Positions 1-5,184 of a stretch of DNA of 5,936 nt are shown here, piece by piece. The translations under genes and the position numbers were made by a program. The notes beneath the pieces are model-generated. The model had not been told where the DNA came from. It did not search any database and worked only from the letters and a program-made list of their open reading frames with translations. The stretch covers positions 1-5,936 of the forward strand of contig JAFPZV010000133.1 of NCBI GenBank assembly GCA_017417085.1, given 5' to 3'. Source of the DNA: Deltaproteobacteria bacterium. Lineage in GTDB: Bacteria > Desulfobacterota > Desulfuromonadia > Desulfuromonadales > JAAYDE01. Every line of letters starts with the position of its first letter. Position 1 is the stretch's first letter.

Positions 1-1197
1 CAAACCGTCCACCAGAGCTTCCTGGCGCCGGCTGATTTCGCCCAGATTGTCGGTAAACATCTCCGGTGTCATCTCCACCTGGACATCCAGCGTATCGCTG
101 TTGTGGACACGGTCGACGATGATCTGGTAGTTCGCCGCATAGCCGTGGTTCAGAAGCACGGTTTCGATCTGGGACGGGAAGACGTTGACGCCGCGGATGA
201 TCAGCATATCGTCGGTACGGCCGCGAGGCTTGGTCATCTTCACATGGGTACGGCCGCAGGAACAGGGCTTGCGGGTCAGGGTGGTGATGTCGCGGGTGCG
301 GTAGCGCAGCAACGGGAAGGCGGACTTGGTAATGGACGAAAAGACCAGCTCGCCCTGGGTTCCCTCGGGAAGCACCTCGCCGGTGTCGGGATCGATAATT
401 TCGGCGATGAAATGATCTTCGTTGATATGCATGCCGCTCTGCTCGGAGCATTCAAAAGCCACGCCCGGCCCGGAAATTTCCGTCAATCCGTAGATATCAT
501 AGGCCTTGATCCCCATCGTGGCCTCAATGTCATGCCGCATTTCCTCGCTCCACGCCTCGGCGCCGAAAATGCCGGCTTTCAGCGGAATGTCGTCCGGCCC
601 CAGGCCCATGCTCTTCATTGTTTCGCCGATATAGGCCGCATAGGAGGGCGTGCAGCAGAGAATCGTCGCGGACAGATCGCGAATGAACATGATCTGGCGC
701 TCGGTGTTGCCGGAGGAAGTGGGAATGGTCAGACAGCCGACCTTGTGGCTGCCGCCGTTCAGGCCGGGGCCGCCGGTAAAGAGACCGTAACCGTAGGAAA
801 CCTGGCAGACATCCTTTTTGGTGCCTCCCACAGCGCAGATGGCCCGGGCGCAGCAGTCCTCCCAGATATCAATATCGGCCTGGGTGTAAAACGCCACCAC
901 CCGTTTGCCGGTCGTCCCGGAAGTGGACTGGATGCGCACGCAGTCTTCCAGCGGCGCGGCCAGCAGGCCGTACGGGTAGGCGTCGCGCAGATCCGCCTTG
1001 GAGAGGAAGGGCAGTTTGTGCAGATCGCCGGTGGATTTGATGTCTTCGGGCGTCAGCCCTTTTTCCTCCATCTTCTTGCGGTAGTAGGGGACATTGTCCC
1101 ACACGTGCCGCACCTGCCTGACCAGCCGTTCATCCTGCCAGGCCTTCAGCTGTTCCCGGGAAGCGGTTTCAATCTCTTTCTGATAGTACTGTTCCAT
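1..1197 (-). CDS. paaK: Phenylacetate-CoA ligase (AMP-forming), C-terminus cut by window edge
   Basis: Activates phenylacetate or a related aryl acid to its CoA thioester with ATP, giving AMP and PPi, in the cytoplasm. Reading leftward from ATG at 1195-1197 the frame stays open to base 1, giving 399 residues; the family is usually about 430, so some 30-40 residues are missing. The adenylate-forming P-loop STSGTTGK lies at about residues 91-98, YGLTE at about 236-240, and the hinge region TDDMLIIRGVNVFPSQIE begins near residue 328. A PCSCGR cysteine pair typical of PaaK precedes the hinge. The N-terminus (MEQYYQKEIET) also fits the family. A GGAGGAG Shine-Dalgarno lies 10-12 bases upstream. 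In anaerobes this ligase is often encoded near indolepyruvate or other 2-oxoacid:ferredoxin oxidoreductases, and one such subunit lies at the right end of this window. The family is certain from motifs; the exact aryl substrate is inferred. Confidence 0.95.
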   Translation of the reverse strand, partial: MEQYYQKEIETASREQLKAWQDERLVRQVRHVWDNVPYYRKKMEEKGLTPEDIKSTGDLHKLPFLSKADLRDAYPYGLLAAPLEDCVRIQSTSGTTGKRVVAFYTQADIDIWEDCCARAICAVGGTKKDVCQVSYGYGLFTGGPGLNGGSHKVGCLTIPTSSGNTERQIMFIRDLSATILCCTPSYAAYIGETMKSMGLGPDDIPLKAGIFGAEAWSEEMRHDIEATMGIKAYDIYGLTEISGPGVAFECSEQSGMHINEDHFIAEIIDPDTGEVLPEGTQGELVFSSITKSAFPLLRYRTRDITTLTRKPCSCGRTHVKMTKPRGRTDDMLIIRGVNVFPSQIETVLLNHGYAANYQIIVDRVHNSDTLDVQVEMTPEMFTDNLGEISRRQEALVDGL

Positions 1198-1207
1198 AAA
1201 TCCCTTT

Positions 1208-1214
1208 CTCCTCC
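1208..1214 (-). promoter_or_regulatory. Shine-Dalgarno of paaK
   Basis: The minus strand reads GGAGGAG, ending 10 bases before the ATG at 1197. The spacing is slightly long, but this is the only strong site near the start and no in-frame ATG lies just upstream, so it supports the chosen start. Confidence 0.7.
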
Positions 1215-1315
1215 ATGCATGCCCGCATGTTCAACAGGTTCAAAATCCTCGCCGCAAAGGCCGCCCCTCCATCTCAAAGGCTTCCCTTCCTCTGCGTTAA
1301 AGAGGCGATTTCTGT

Positions 1316-1334
1316 GGAGTTTAACATTTACTCC
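1316..1334. repeat. Inverted repeat GGAGT-N9-ACTCC upstream of paaK
   Basis: A 5-bp inverted repeat with a 9-base AT-rich spacer lies about 120 bases upstream of the paaK start. The half-site spacing would suit a dimeric regulator, but arms this short arise often by chance, so a function is only a possibility. Confidence 0.25.
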
Positions 1335-1359
1335 AGATATGGCGAAAAAATCAAGAGAC

Positions 1360-1399
1360 AAAAACGTTCTTCCCGGACAGTCAAACCAGATCGGAAGAA
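1360..1399 (-). terminator. Possible weak intrinsic terminator of the permease gene
   Basis: On the minus strand TTCTTCC (1399-1393) can pair with GGAAGAA (1373-1367) across a 19-base loop, followed by CG and five T residues (1364-1360). The stem overlaps the stop codon of the permease. The loop is large and the stem only 7 bp, so this is a weak candidate. Confidence 0.3.
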
Positions 1400-2670
1400 T
1401 GAGGCAATTTTTCCGGGGAAGATTCTGCTCCGTCCGATGCAAAACCCGGCACTTTGGGACGATCGAGCTTGATCGCGTATCCAAAGATGTAGGTGCAGAC
1501 CGGCACTCCCAGAAGCAGTCCCCAGAAGCCGAAGAGCTTGCTGGCCAGAGTCAGGATGATGAGGATGATCACCGAATTGATGCGCATATAGGAACCGTAG
1601 ACGCGCGGATTCAGGATATAGCCCTCTATAAGGTGGATGATAATGATAAGCACCACCGCCATAAGCATGGTGTGCAAGCCCTTCGACTGCAGCGCCACCA
1701 GACAGATGGGAATGGAGCTGATAAACACGCCCACCACCGGAAAGAAGCTGAAGATGAACACAATGACCGCCAGAAAGGCCACATGCGTTCCCAGCCCCAG
1801 CATGCTGATGCCTATGGCTGTCAGGATGCTGTTGATGATGGCGATGATGAGCTGCGCTTCAAGAGCCCGGCCCAGCACCATTGAAAAATCCCGGATATTG
1901 CCGCCGACCGCCTGATAGATGAAACGCAGCCGCGTATCGGCAAGCGACTGTACATTGCGCCCCAGCGACGGCATATCCAGCACAATAAGAAAGGAGAAAA
2001 GCAACGAAAGCAAAAAATTGGTGGCAAAAGTCAAGATTTTGCCGCCCACGTTGCTCAGAGTGTCGACAATCCTGTTGATATTTTGAGCACCACCAGACAG
2101 ATCGCCCAAACCAAAAAGCTGCTGCAGAAATTTGGTGGTGGGTGAAGCACGCAGAGCCCGCTCCTGAGGAGCTGGAACAGAGATTTCCGGAGCGGGCGTT
2201 TTTTTCGCATGCGAACCTTTCGCCGGGACGGAAACTTTGGCCTTTTCCTCTTTCGGATCATCATCATCCGCCAAATAGGGGGAAAGCACCTGTTCCACCA
2301 TCGGATACTTGCCGGCCAAACGGTAGATCTCCTCATCCATGCGGGAGATGTAATTTCCCAGTTGGTTGACAAAGATCTGGGTCTGAGTCTTGACCCGCGG
2401 CACCAGAAAAATACCGACAGCTGTCATTACACAGATAAAAGCAAAAGCCACCACGATCACCCGGAGGCAACGATTCGGTATACAAAAGGCCAAACGGGCA
2501 CCCACTCTGGTCTGCAGATAGGCAAAGACAAAAGTTAAAAAAATGAGCAAAAAGAAGGAACGAAGCAGATAGAGCAATCCGGCGATCACCCCCCAGGCAA
2601 AGAGATTGGCGGCATGGGGCAGAATAAAATTCCAGGGCGGCGGAATTTTTTCGGACATGTGACGGCGCAT
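1381..2670 (-). CDS. AI-2E/PerM family membrane permease
   Basis: Integral inner-membrane protein of the AI-2E transporter family (PF01594), whose members export autoinducer-2-like signals or act as Na+/H+ antiporters or permeases; the substrate here is unknown. The 429 residues show hydrophobic segments at about 17-52 (two), 70-91, 211-231, 273-325 (two or three), 335-355 and 364-400, the usual pattern of three N-terminal helices, a soluble region and four to five C-terminal helices. The C-terminal stretch with IEGYILNPRVYG (about 348-359) and GFWGLLLGVPV (about 381-391) is the conserved family signature. Residues about 134-180 form a charged, Pro/Ala/Lys-rich low-complexity insert in the soluble region. 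ATG at 2670 was preferred because GGGAGG lies just upstream; an in-frame GTG at 2718 would add 16 residues without a good ribosome site, and an ATG at 2658 is a further alternative. Confidence 0.9.
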   Translation of the reverse strand: MRRHMSEKIPPPWNFILPHAANLFAWGVIAGLLYLLRSFFLLIFLTFVFAYLQTRVGARLAFCIPNRCLRVIVVAFAFICVMTAVGIFLVPRVKTQTQIFVNQLGNYISRMDEEIYRLAGKYPMVEQVLSPYLADDDDPKEEKAKVSVPAKGSHAKKTPAPEISVPAPQERALRASPTTKFLQQLFGLGDLSGGAQNINRIVDTLSNVGGKILTFATNFLLSLLFSFLIVLDMPSLGRNVQSLADTRLRFIYQAVGGNIRDFSMVLGRALEAQLIIAIINSILTAIGISMLGLGTHVAFLAVIVFIFSFFPVVGVFISSIPICLVALQSKGLHTMLMAVVLIIIIHLIEGYILNPRVYGSYMRINSVIILIILTLASKLFGFWGLLLGVPVCTYIFGYAIKLDRPKVPGFASDGAESSPEKLPHSSDLV

Positions 2671-2674
2671 ATTT

Positions 2675-2680
2675 CCTCCC
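2675..2680 (-). promoter_or_regulatory. Shine-Dalgarno deciding the permease start
   Basis: The minus strand reads GGGAGG followed by AAAT and the ATG at 2670. The four-base spacing is short but workable. It argues for this ATG over the upstream GTG at 2718 or the ATG at 2658, which would be 16 bases away. Confidence 0.6.
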
Positions 2681-2736
2681 GCTGGGAAAAAAATGAAAAC
2701 AGCTTCCTCCGGCAACACATACAGATGGGAATGGTT

Positions 2737-2765
2737 ACTTTAAAAAAATATCAAGGGCTTGTCGA
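2737..2765 (-). promoter_or_regulatory. Candidate sigma70-type promoter for the permease
   Basis: On the minus strand TCGACA (2765-2760, five of six matches to TTGACA) is followed after 17 bases by TAAAGT (2742-2737, four of six matches to TATAAT). The start point would be near 2730, giving a leader of about 60 bases. Found by eye in an AT-rich stretch, so moderate to low confidence. Confidence 0.35.
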
Positions 2766-2781
2766 GCCCCGTTTCCAAACC

Positions 2782-2810
2782 TTGTGCCCTTCTCCAAGCT
2801 GGGCTACAAT
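2782..2810 (+). promoter_or_regulatory. Candidate sigma70-type promoter for the desulfoferrodoxin operon
   Basis: TTGTGC (2782-2787) and TACAAT (2805-2810, five of six matches to TATAAT) are separated by exactly 17 bases. Transcription would start near 2817 and give a leader of about 93 bases containing the stem-loop at 2824-2859. The -10 box is good and the -35 box is weak. Confidence 0.45.
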
Positions 2811-2823
2811 TTGGGCAGTCTCA

Positions 2824-2859
2824 TCCCGGCAGCGCCGGACGGCCAGGCGCCATCCGGGA
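2824..2859 (+). promoter_or_regulatory. Stem-loop in the desulfoferrodoxin leader
   Basis: TCCCGG (2824-2829) pairs with CCGGGA (2854-2859). Inside it GCGCC (2832-2836) pairs with GGCGC (2846-2850), separated by a small 2x3 internal loop, with a 9-base apical loop. An alternative hairpin uses CCGGA (2835-2839) with TCCGG (2853-2857) and GGC with GCC, and excludes the first. No U run follows, so it does not look like a terminator. It may affect mRNA stability or translation, or simply reflect local GC richness. Confidence 0.45.
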
Positions 2860-2909
2860 AACCATTCGCGGCTGTCAAGCCATCCCCCATTTCAAACAAG
2901 GAGAAACGT

Positions 2910-3290
2910 ATGGCACAGAAAAATGAAATTTATAAATGCGGCATCTGCGGCAACATCGTTGAAATCCTCCACGCCGGAGGCGGCGGACTGGTGTGCTGCG
3001 GCCAACCCATGAACCTGATGCGTGAAAACACTGTGGATGCATCCCAGGAAAAGCATGTGCCGGTCATTACCAAAATTGACGGCGGGTACAAGGTAACGGT
3101 TGGAGCCGTTGCTCACCCGATGGAAGAAAAACACTTCATAGAGTGGATCGAGCTCATCGCCGACGGCGCGGTGTACCGCAAGGATCTGCAGCCCGGTGAT
3201 GCCCCGGAAGCCATCTTCATGGTCACGGCCGCCAAGGTGGAAGCCCGCGAGCTGTGCAACCTGCACGGCCTGTGGAAAGCCGGAAACTGA
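2910..3290 (+). CDS. dfx: Desulfoferrodoxin (two-iron superoxide reductase)
   Basis: Reduces superoxide to hydrogen peroxide in the cytoplasm with electrons usually from rubredoxin, protecting anaerobes without releasing oxygen. The 126 residues match the usual 125-126 of class I enzymes. The N-terminal desulforedoxin domain has the FeCys4 centre I ligands C10, C13, C29 and C30. The C-terminal superoxide reductase domain has all centre II ligands: H49, H69, H75, C116 and H119. E47 and K48 (EKHVP) are the conserved residues near the active-site iron. ATG at 2910 is preceded by AAGGAG six bases upstream; the frame is open 42 residues further to a GTG at 2784, but that extension lacks homology and would disturb the standard N-terminus [14 protein letters not shown]. 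It is the first gene of a likely two-gene operon with the hydrolase 13 bases downstream. No rubredoxin gene lies in the window. Confidence 0.97.
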   Translation: MAQKNEIYKCGICGNIVEILHAGGGGLVCCGQPMNLMRENTVDASQEKHVPVITKIDGGYKVTVGAVAHPMEEKHFIEWIELIADGAVYRKDLQPGDAPEAIFMVTAAKVEARELCNLHGLWKAGN

Positions 3291-3303
3291 TCGGAGAAAA
3301 ACC

Positions 3304-4134
3304 ATGAGCGTCAAAGTGACCGTTTTGTGTGAAAACATGACCGGCCGTCTTGGCTACGGCGAGCACGGCTTTGCCGCGTTCATCGAAACCCCCGCAGAAA
3401 ATCTGCTGTTCGACACCGGCGGCGGCCGTCATCTGGCCGAAAACGCCGCCATCTTCAAAAAAGATCTGCGTTCGGTAAAGAAAATCGTGCTCAGCCATGG
3501 TCACGACGATCACGCGGGCGGACTGGCGCTGGCGCTGCGTTCCATCGGCGGCCCGGTCGACATCTACGCCCACCCGGGCGCCTTTCAAAAACGCTGGCTG
3601 CTTGCGGAAAGCGGCAAACGCAGCTTCAAGGGGATTCCTTTCCGGCAGGAATACCTGGAAGCTTTGGGCGGACGTTTCATCTTTGACGACAAGCCCCGGG
3701 AAATCCTTGAAGGCGTCTGGACCAGCGGAGAGGTTCCACGTACCACCGCGTTTGAAACACCGGATCCCCGGCAGCAGATTCAGGAAAACGGCACCTATGT
3801 CACGGATCCCTTCCGCGACGATCAGTCGCTGTTTATCGCCACTCCCAACGGCCTGATTATACTTTTCGGCTGCGCGCACGCCGGCATGATCAACATCATC
3901 CGCCACGCCCGCCAGGTCACCGGCGAAAACCGGCTGGCGGCGCTCATCGGCGGCACCCATCTCGGCTTCCTGGGGCAGGAACGGATGAAAGCTTCCATTG
4001 AAGAACTGCGTTCCTATTCACCGCAATTCGTTGCCTGTTCGCACTGCACCGGGCTGGATGGCGCGTTTCTGTTGAAAAGCAACTTTGGTGAACAGTTTCA
4101 GTATGGCCGGGTAGGCTTCGAATACTGCGGCTGA
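3304..4134 (+). CDS. MBL-fold metal-dependent hydrolase, COG1237 type
   Basis: Cytoplasmic metallo-beta-lactamase-fold protein of 276 residues, with no signal peptide. The binuclear metal motif HGHDDH occupies residues 65-70 (H65, H67, D69, H70). Further candidate ligands follow in GCAHAG (H192), GGTHLGF (H219) and CSHCTG (H247). The pattern HxHxDH, then DDQSLF, GCAHAG and HCTG, is that of the COG1237 family, often annotated as 7,8-dihydropterin-6-yl-methyl-4-(beta-D-ribofuranosyl)aminobenzene-5'-phosphate synthase-like. That name comes from an archaeal member and should not be taken as the function here. It is not a flavodiiron protein: those have HxExDH and a flavodoxin domain, both absent. 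ATG at 3304 has GGAG seven bases upstream, and the frame's upstream extension overlaps dfx out of frame. The 13-base gap after dfx implies co-transcription and perhaps a role in redox stress or metabolite repair, which is inference. Confidence 0.88.
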   Translation: MSVKVTVLCENMTGRLGYGEHGFAAFIETPAENLLFDTGGGRHLAENAAIFKKDLRSVKKIVLSHGHDDHAGGLALALRSIGGPVDIYAHPGAFQKRWLLAESGKRSFKGIPFRQEYLEALGGRFIFDDKPREILEGVWTSGEVPRTTAFETPDPRQQIQENGTYVTDPFRDDQSLFIATPNGLIILFGCAHAGMINIIRHARQVTGENRLAALIGGTHLGFLGQERMKASIEELRSYSPQFVACSHCTGLDGAFLLKSNFGEQFQYGRVGFEYCG

Positions 4135-4148
4135 AACAAAACAACAAA

Positions 4149-4178
4149 CGGCCGGTTTCCGCAAAAGGAAACCGGCCG
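4149..4178 (-). terminator. Strong hairpin terminator between convergent genes
   Basis: A perfect 12-bp stem (CGGCCGGTTTCC at 4149-4160 with its complement at 4167-4178) closes a six-base loop, GCAAAA. It starts 15 bases after the hydrolase stop and 31 bases beyond the mrp stop. On the minus strand the stem is followed by a T-rich tract (TTTGTTGTTTTGTTT), as expected for an intrinsic terminator of mrp. On the plus strand the bases after it are A/C-rich without a T run, so its action on the dfx operon is less certain, although the A-rich stretch before the stem does mirror the minus-strand tract. Confidence 0.85.
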
Positions 4179-4208
4179 GCAACAAACAATCCCCTAAAAA
4201 GACGGCTT

Positions 4209-5096
4209 TCAACCAACCGCAATCTTGTCCGCCTGGCCTATCAGTTCACGCGCAACCTTGCGTACCGCTTCGGTGGTCGGGCTGTCCTTGTGGGAAACAA
4301 CGTAGGGCAAACCCGCATCACCCGAGGCAACGATTTCCGGATCGATGGGGATTTTTCCCAGGAAGTGGACTTCCATCTCCGACGCCATCCGCTCACCGCC
4401 GCCGCTGCTGAAAATGTCCACCGTCTTTCCGCAGTGCGGACAAACGAAGCCGCTCATATTCTCGATGACGCCCAATATCGGCAGCTTCATCTGGCGGCAG
4501 AACATCACCGATTTGCGCACATCGGACAGCGCCACCTCCTGCGGCGTGGTAACGATGACCGCGCGGGTGTTGTCGCCCAGAAGCTGCAGCAGTACCAGCG
4601 GTTCGTCACCCGTACCGGGCGGGCAGTCCACCACCAGATAATCCAGCTCGCCCCATTCCACATCGCGGATGAACTGCAGGATCATCCGGCTCTTCATCGG
4701 GCCACGCCAAATAACCGGATCGGTCTGTTTGGGCAGAAGAAAACCGATGGACATGACTTTTATGCCATGATGAACGATCGGCAGCATGGAGTTGTCCGTC
4801 CCCATCGGACGCATGTTCTCCGCGCCCAGCATGGTGGGGATACTGGGACCGTGAATATCCACATCCAAAAGGCCCACCGTCTTGCCCTCCTCCGCCAATG
4901 CCAACGCCAGATTGACAGCGGTGGAGCTCTTGCCGACGCCGCCCTTACCCGACATGACCAACACCTTGTTCTTTATGCCGCACAGCCGCTGTTCTATCAG
5001 CAGGCGTTCCTGATACTGCTCGGGCGTTTCACCCGGTTTCGCATCCTTGGATGTGCAGGTTGCCTTTTTGGCGCAATTTTCACATGAACTGGACAT
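4209..5096 (-). CDS. mrp: Mrp/NBP35-type P-loop ATPase, Fe-S cluster carrier
   Basis: Cytoplasmic ParA/MinD-superfamily ATPase expected to bind and deliver Fe-S clusters to target enzymes. The 295 residues show the deviant Walker A GKGGVGKSS at 50-58 (K51 signature lysine, K56), DVDIHGPSIP at 78-87, WRGPMKS at 130-136, the Walker B-like stretch YLVVDCPPGTGDE at 153-165, and the cluster-binding CPHC at 219-222, which bridges the dimer in this family. The N-terminal tail has C5, C8 and C14 in a CX2CX5C pattern, like the last three cysteines of the NBP35 N-terminal motif. ATG at 5096 was chosen because AGGAG lies seven bases upstream; an in-frame GTG at 5123 would add nine residues but overlaps its own AAGGAG. 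It lies 88 bases downstream of the oxidoreductase gene on the same strand, so it may serve that Fe-S enzyme, though the gap allows a separate promoter. Confidence 0.95.
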   Translation of the reverse strand: MSSSCENCAKKATCTSKDAKPGETPEQYQERLLIEQRLCGIKNKVLVMSGKGGVGKSSTAVNLALALAEEGKTVGLLDVDIHGPSIPTMLGAENMRPMGTDNSMLPIVHHGIKVMSIGFLLPKQTDPVIWRGPMKSRMILQFIRDVEWGELDYLVVDCPPGTGDEPLVLLQLLGDNTRAVIVTTPQEVALSDVRKSVMFCRQMKLPILGVIENMSGFVCPHCGKTVDIFSSGGGERMASEMEVHFLGKIPIDPEIVASGDAGLPYVVSHKDSPTTEAVRKVARELIGQADKIAVG

Positions 5097-5103
5097 TTTC
5101 TTT

Positions 5104-5108
5104 CTCCT
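5104..5108 (-). promoter_or_regulatory. Shine-Dalgarno deciding the mrp start
   Basis: The minus strand reads AGGAG with seven bases to the ATG at 5096. A second AAGGAG (5128-5123) lies further upstream but overlaps the only GTG it could serve, so it does not support a longer protein. Confidence 0.7.
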
Positions 5109-5159
5109 GTTGACAATGTTCACTCCTTCAGGGAACGCACCCCAAAAGAGGCAAAAAGG

Positions 5160-5174
5160 TTAACGACTCGTTAA
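5160..5174. repeat. Perfect 15-base interrupted palindrome upstream of mrp
   Basis: TTAACGA and TCGTTAA flank a single C. The site lies 10 bases past the oxidoreductase stop and 64 bases before the mrp ATG. On the minus strand it is followed by CC and five T residues (5157-5153). It may be an operator for a dimeric regulator, or a small AT-rich hairpin (6 bp, 3-base loop) that weakly terminates the upstream gene. The sequence alone does not separate these. Confidence 0.5.
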
Positions 5175-5184
5175 GCCCCGGATG

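Larger units (their letters stand above)
1198..1380. other. Intergenic region between permease and paaK
   Basis: This 183-base gap separates two minus-strand genes. It holds the paaK Shine-Dalgarno, a possible weak terminator for the permease at its right end (1360-1399), and a short inverted repeat GGAGT-N9-ACTCC at 1316-1334. AT-rich stretches occur around 1340-1364, but I see no convincing -35/-10 pair. No small gene with a start, a ribosome site and a recognisable product was found on either strand. The gap is long enough for paaK to have its own promoter. Confidence 0.5.

Noticed and set aside
103..1884. A 593-codon plus-strand open frame antisense to paaK and the permease
   Set aside because: It spans two convincing minus-strand genes and the gap between them. 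Its translation is low-complexity (many His, Gly, Asp, Gln) with no recognisable domain and no ribosome site. It is the shadow of GC-rich codon use.
2160..2280. Possible repeat array or CRISPR-like element in the low-complexity part of the permease
   Set aside because: The bases show no regular repeat unit or spacing; it is coding low complexity.
2784..2909. A 42-residue N-terminal extension of desulfoferrodoxin from a GTG
   Set aside because: The standard protein starts at the ATG at 2910 with an ideal AAGGAG. The GTG lies inside the candidate -35 box, and the extension has no homology I recognise.
2892..3338. A 148-codon minus-strand open frame antisense to desulfoferrodoxin
   Set aside because: The plus strand carries every iron ligand of desulfoferrodoxin; the antisense product resembles nothing known to me.
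3223..3960. A 245-codon minus-strand open frame antisense to the hydrolase
   Set aside because: The plus strand encodes a complete MBL-fold protein with all metal ligands; the antisense frame has no motifs or ribosome site.
3304..4134. Flavodiiron protein (oxygen or NO reductase), suggested by the MBL fold beside superoxide reductase
   Set aside because: The metal motif is HxHxDH rather than HxExDH, and there is no flavodoxin domain; 276 residues is too short.
4290..5087. A 265-codon plus-strand open frame antisense to mrp
   Set aside because: It lies wholly inside a gene with intact Mrp motifs, and its His/Arg/Gln-rich translation shows no family resemblance.
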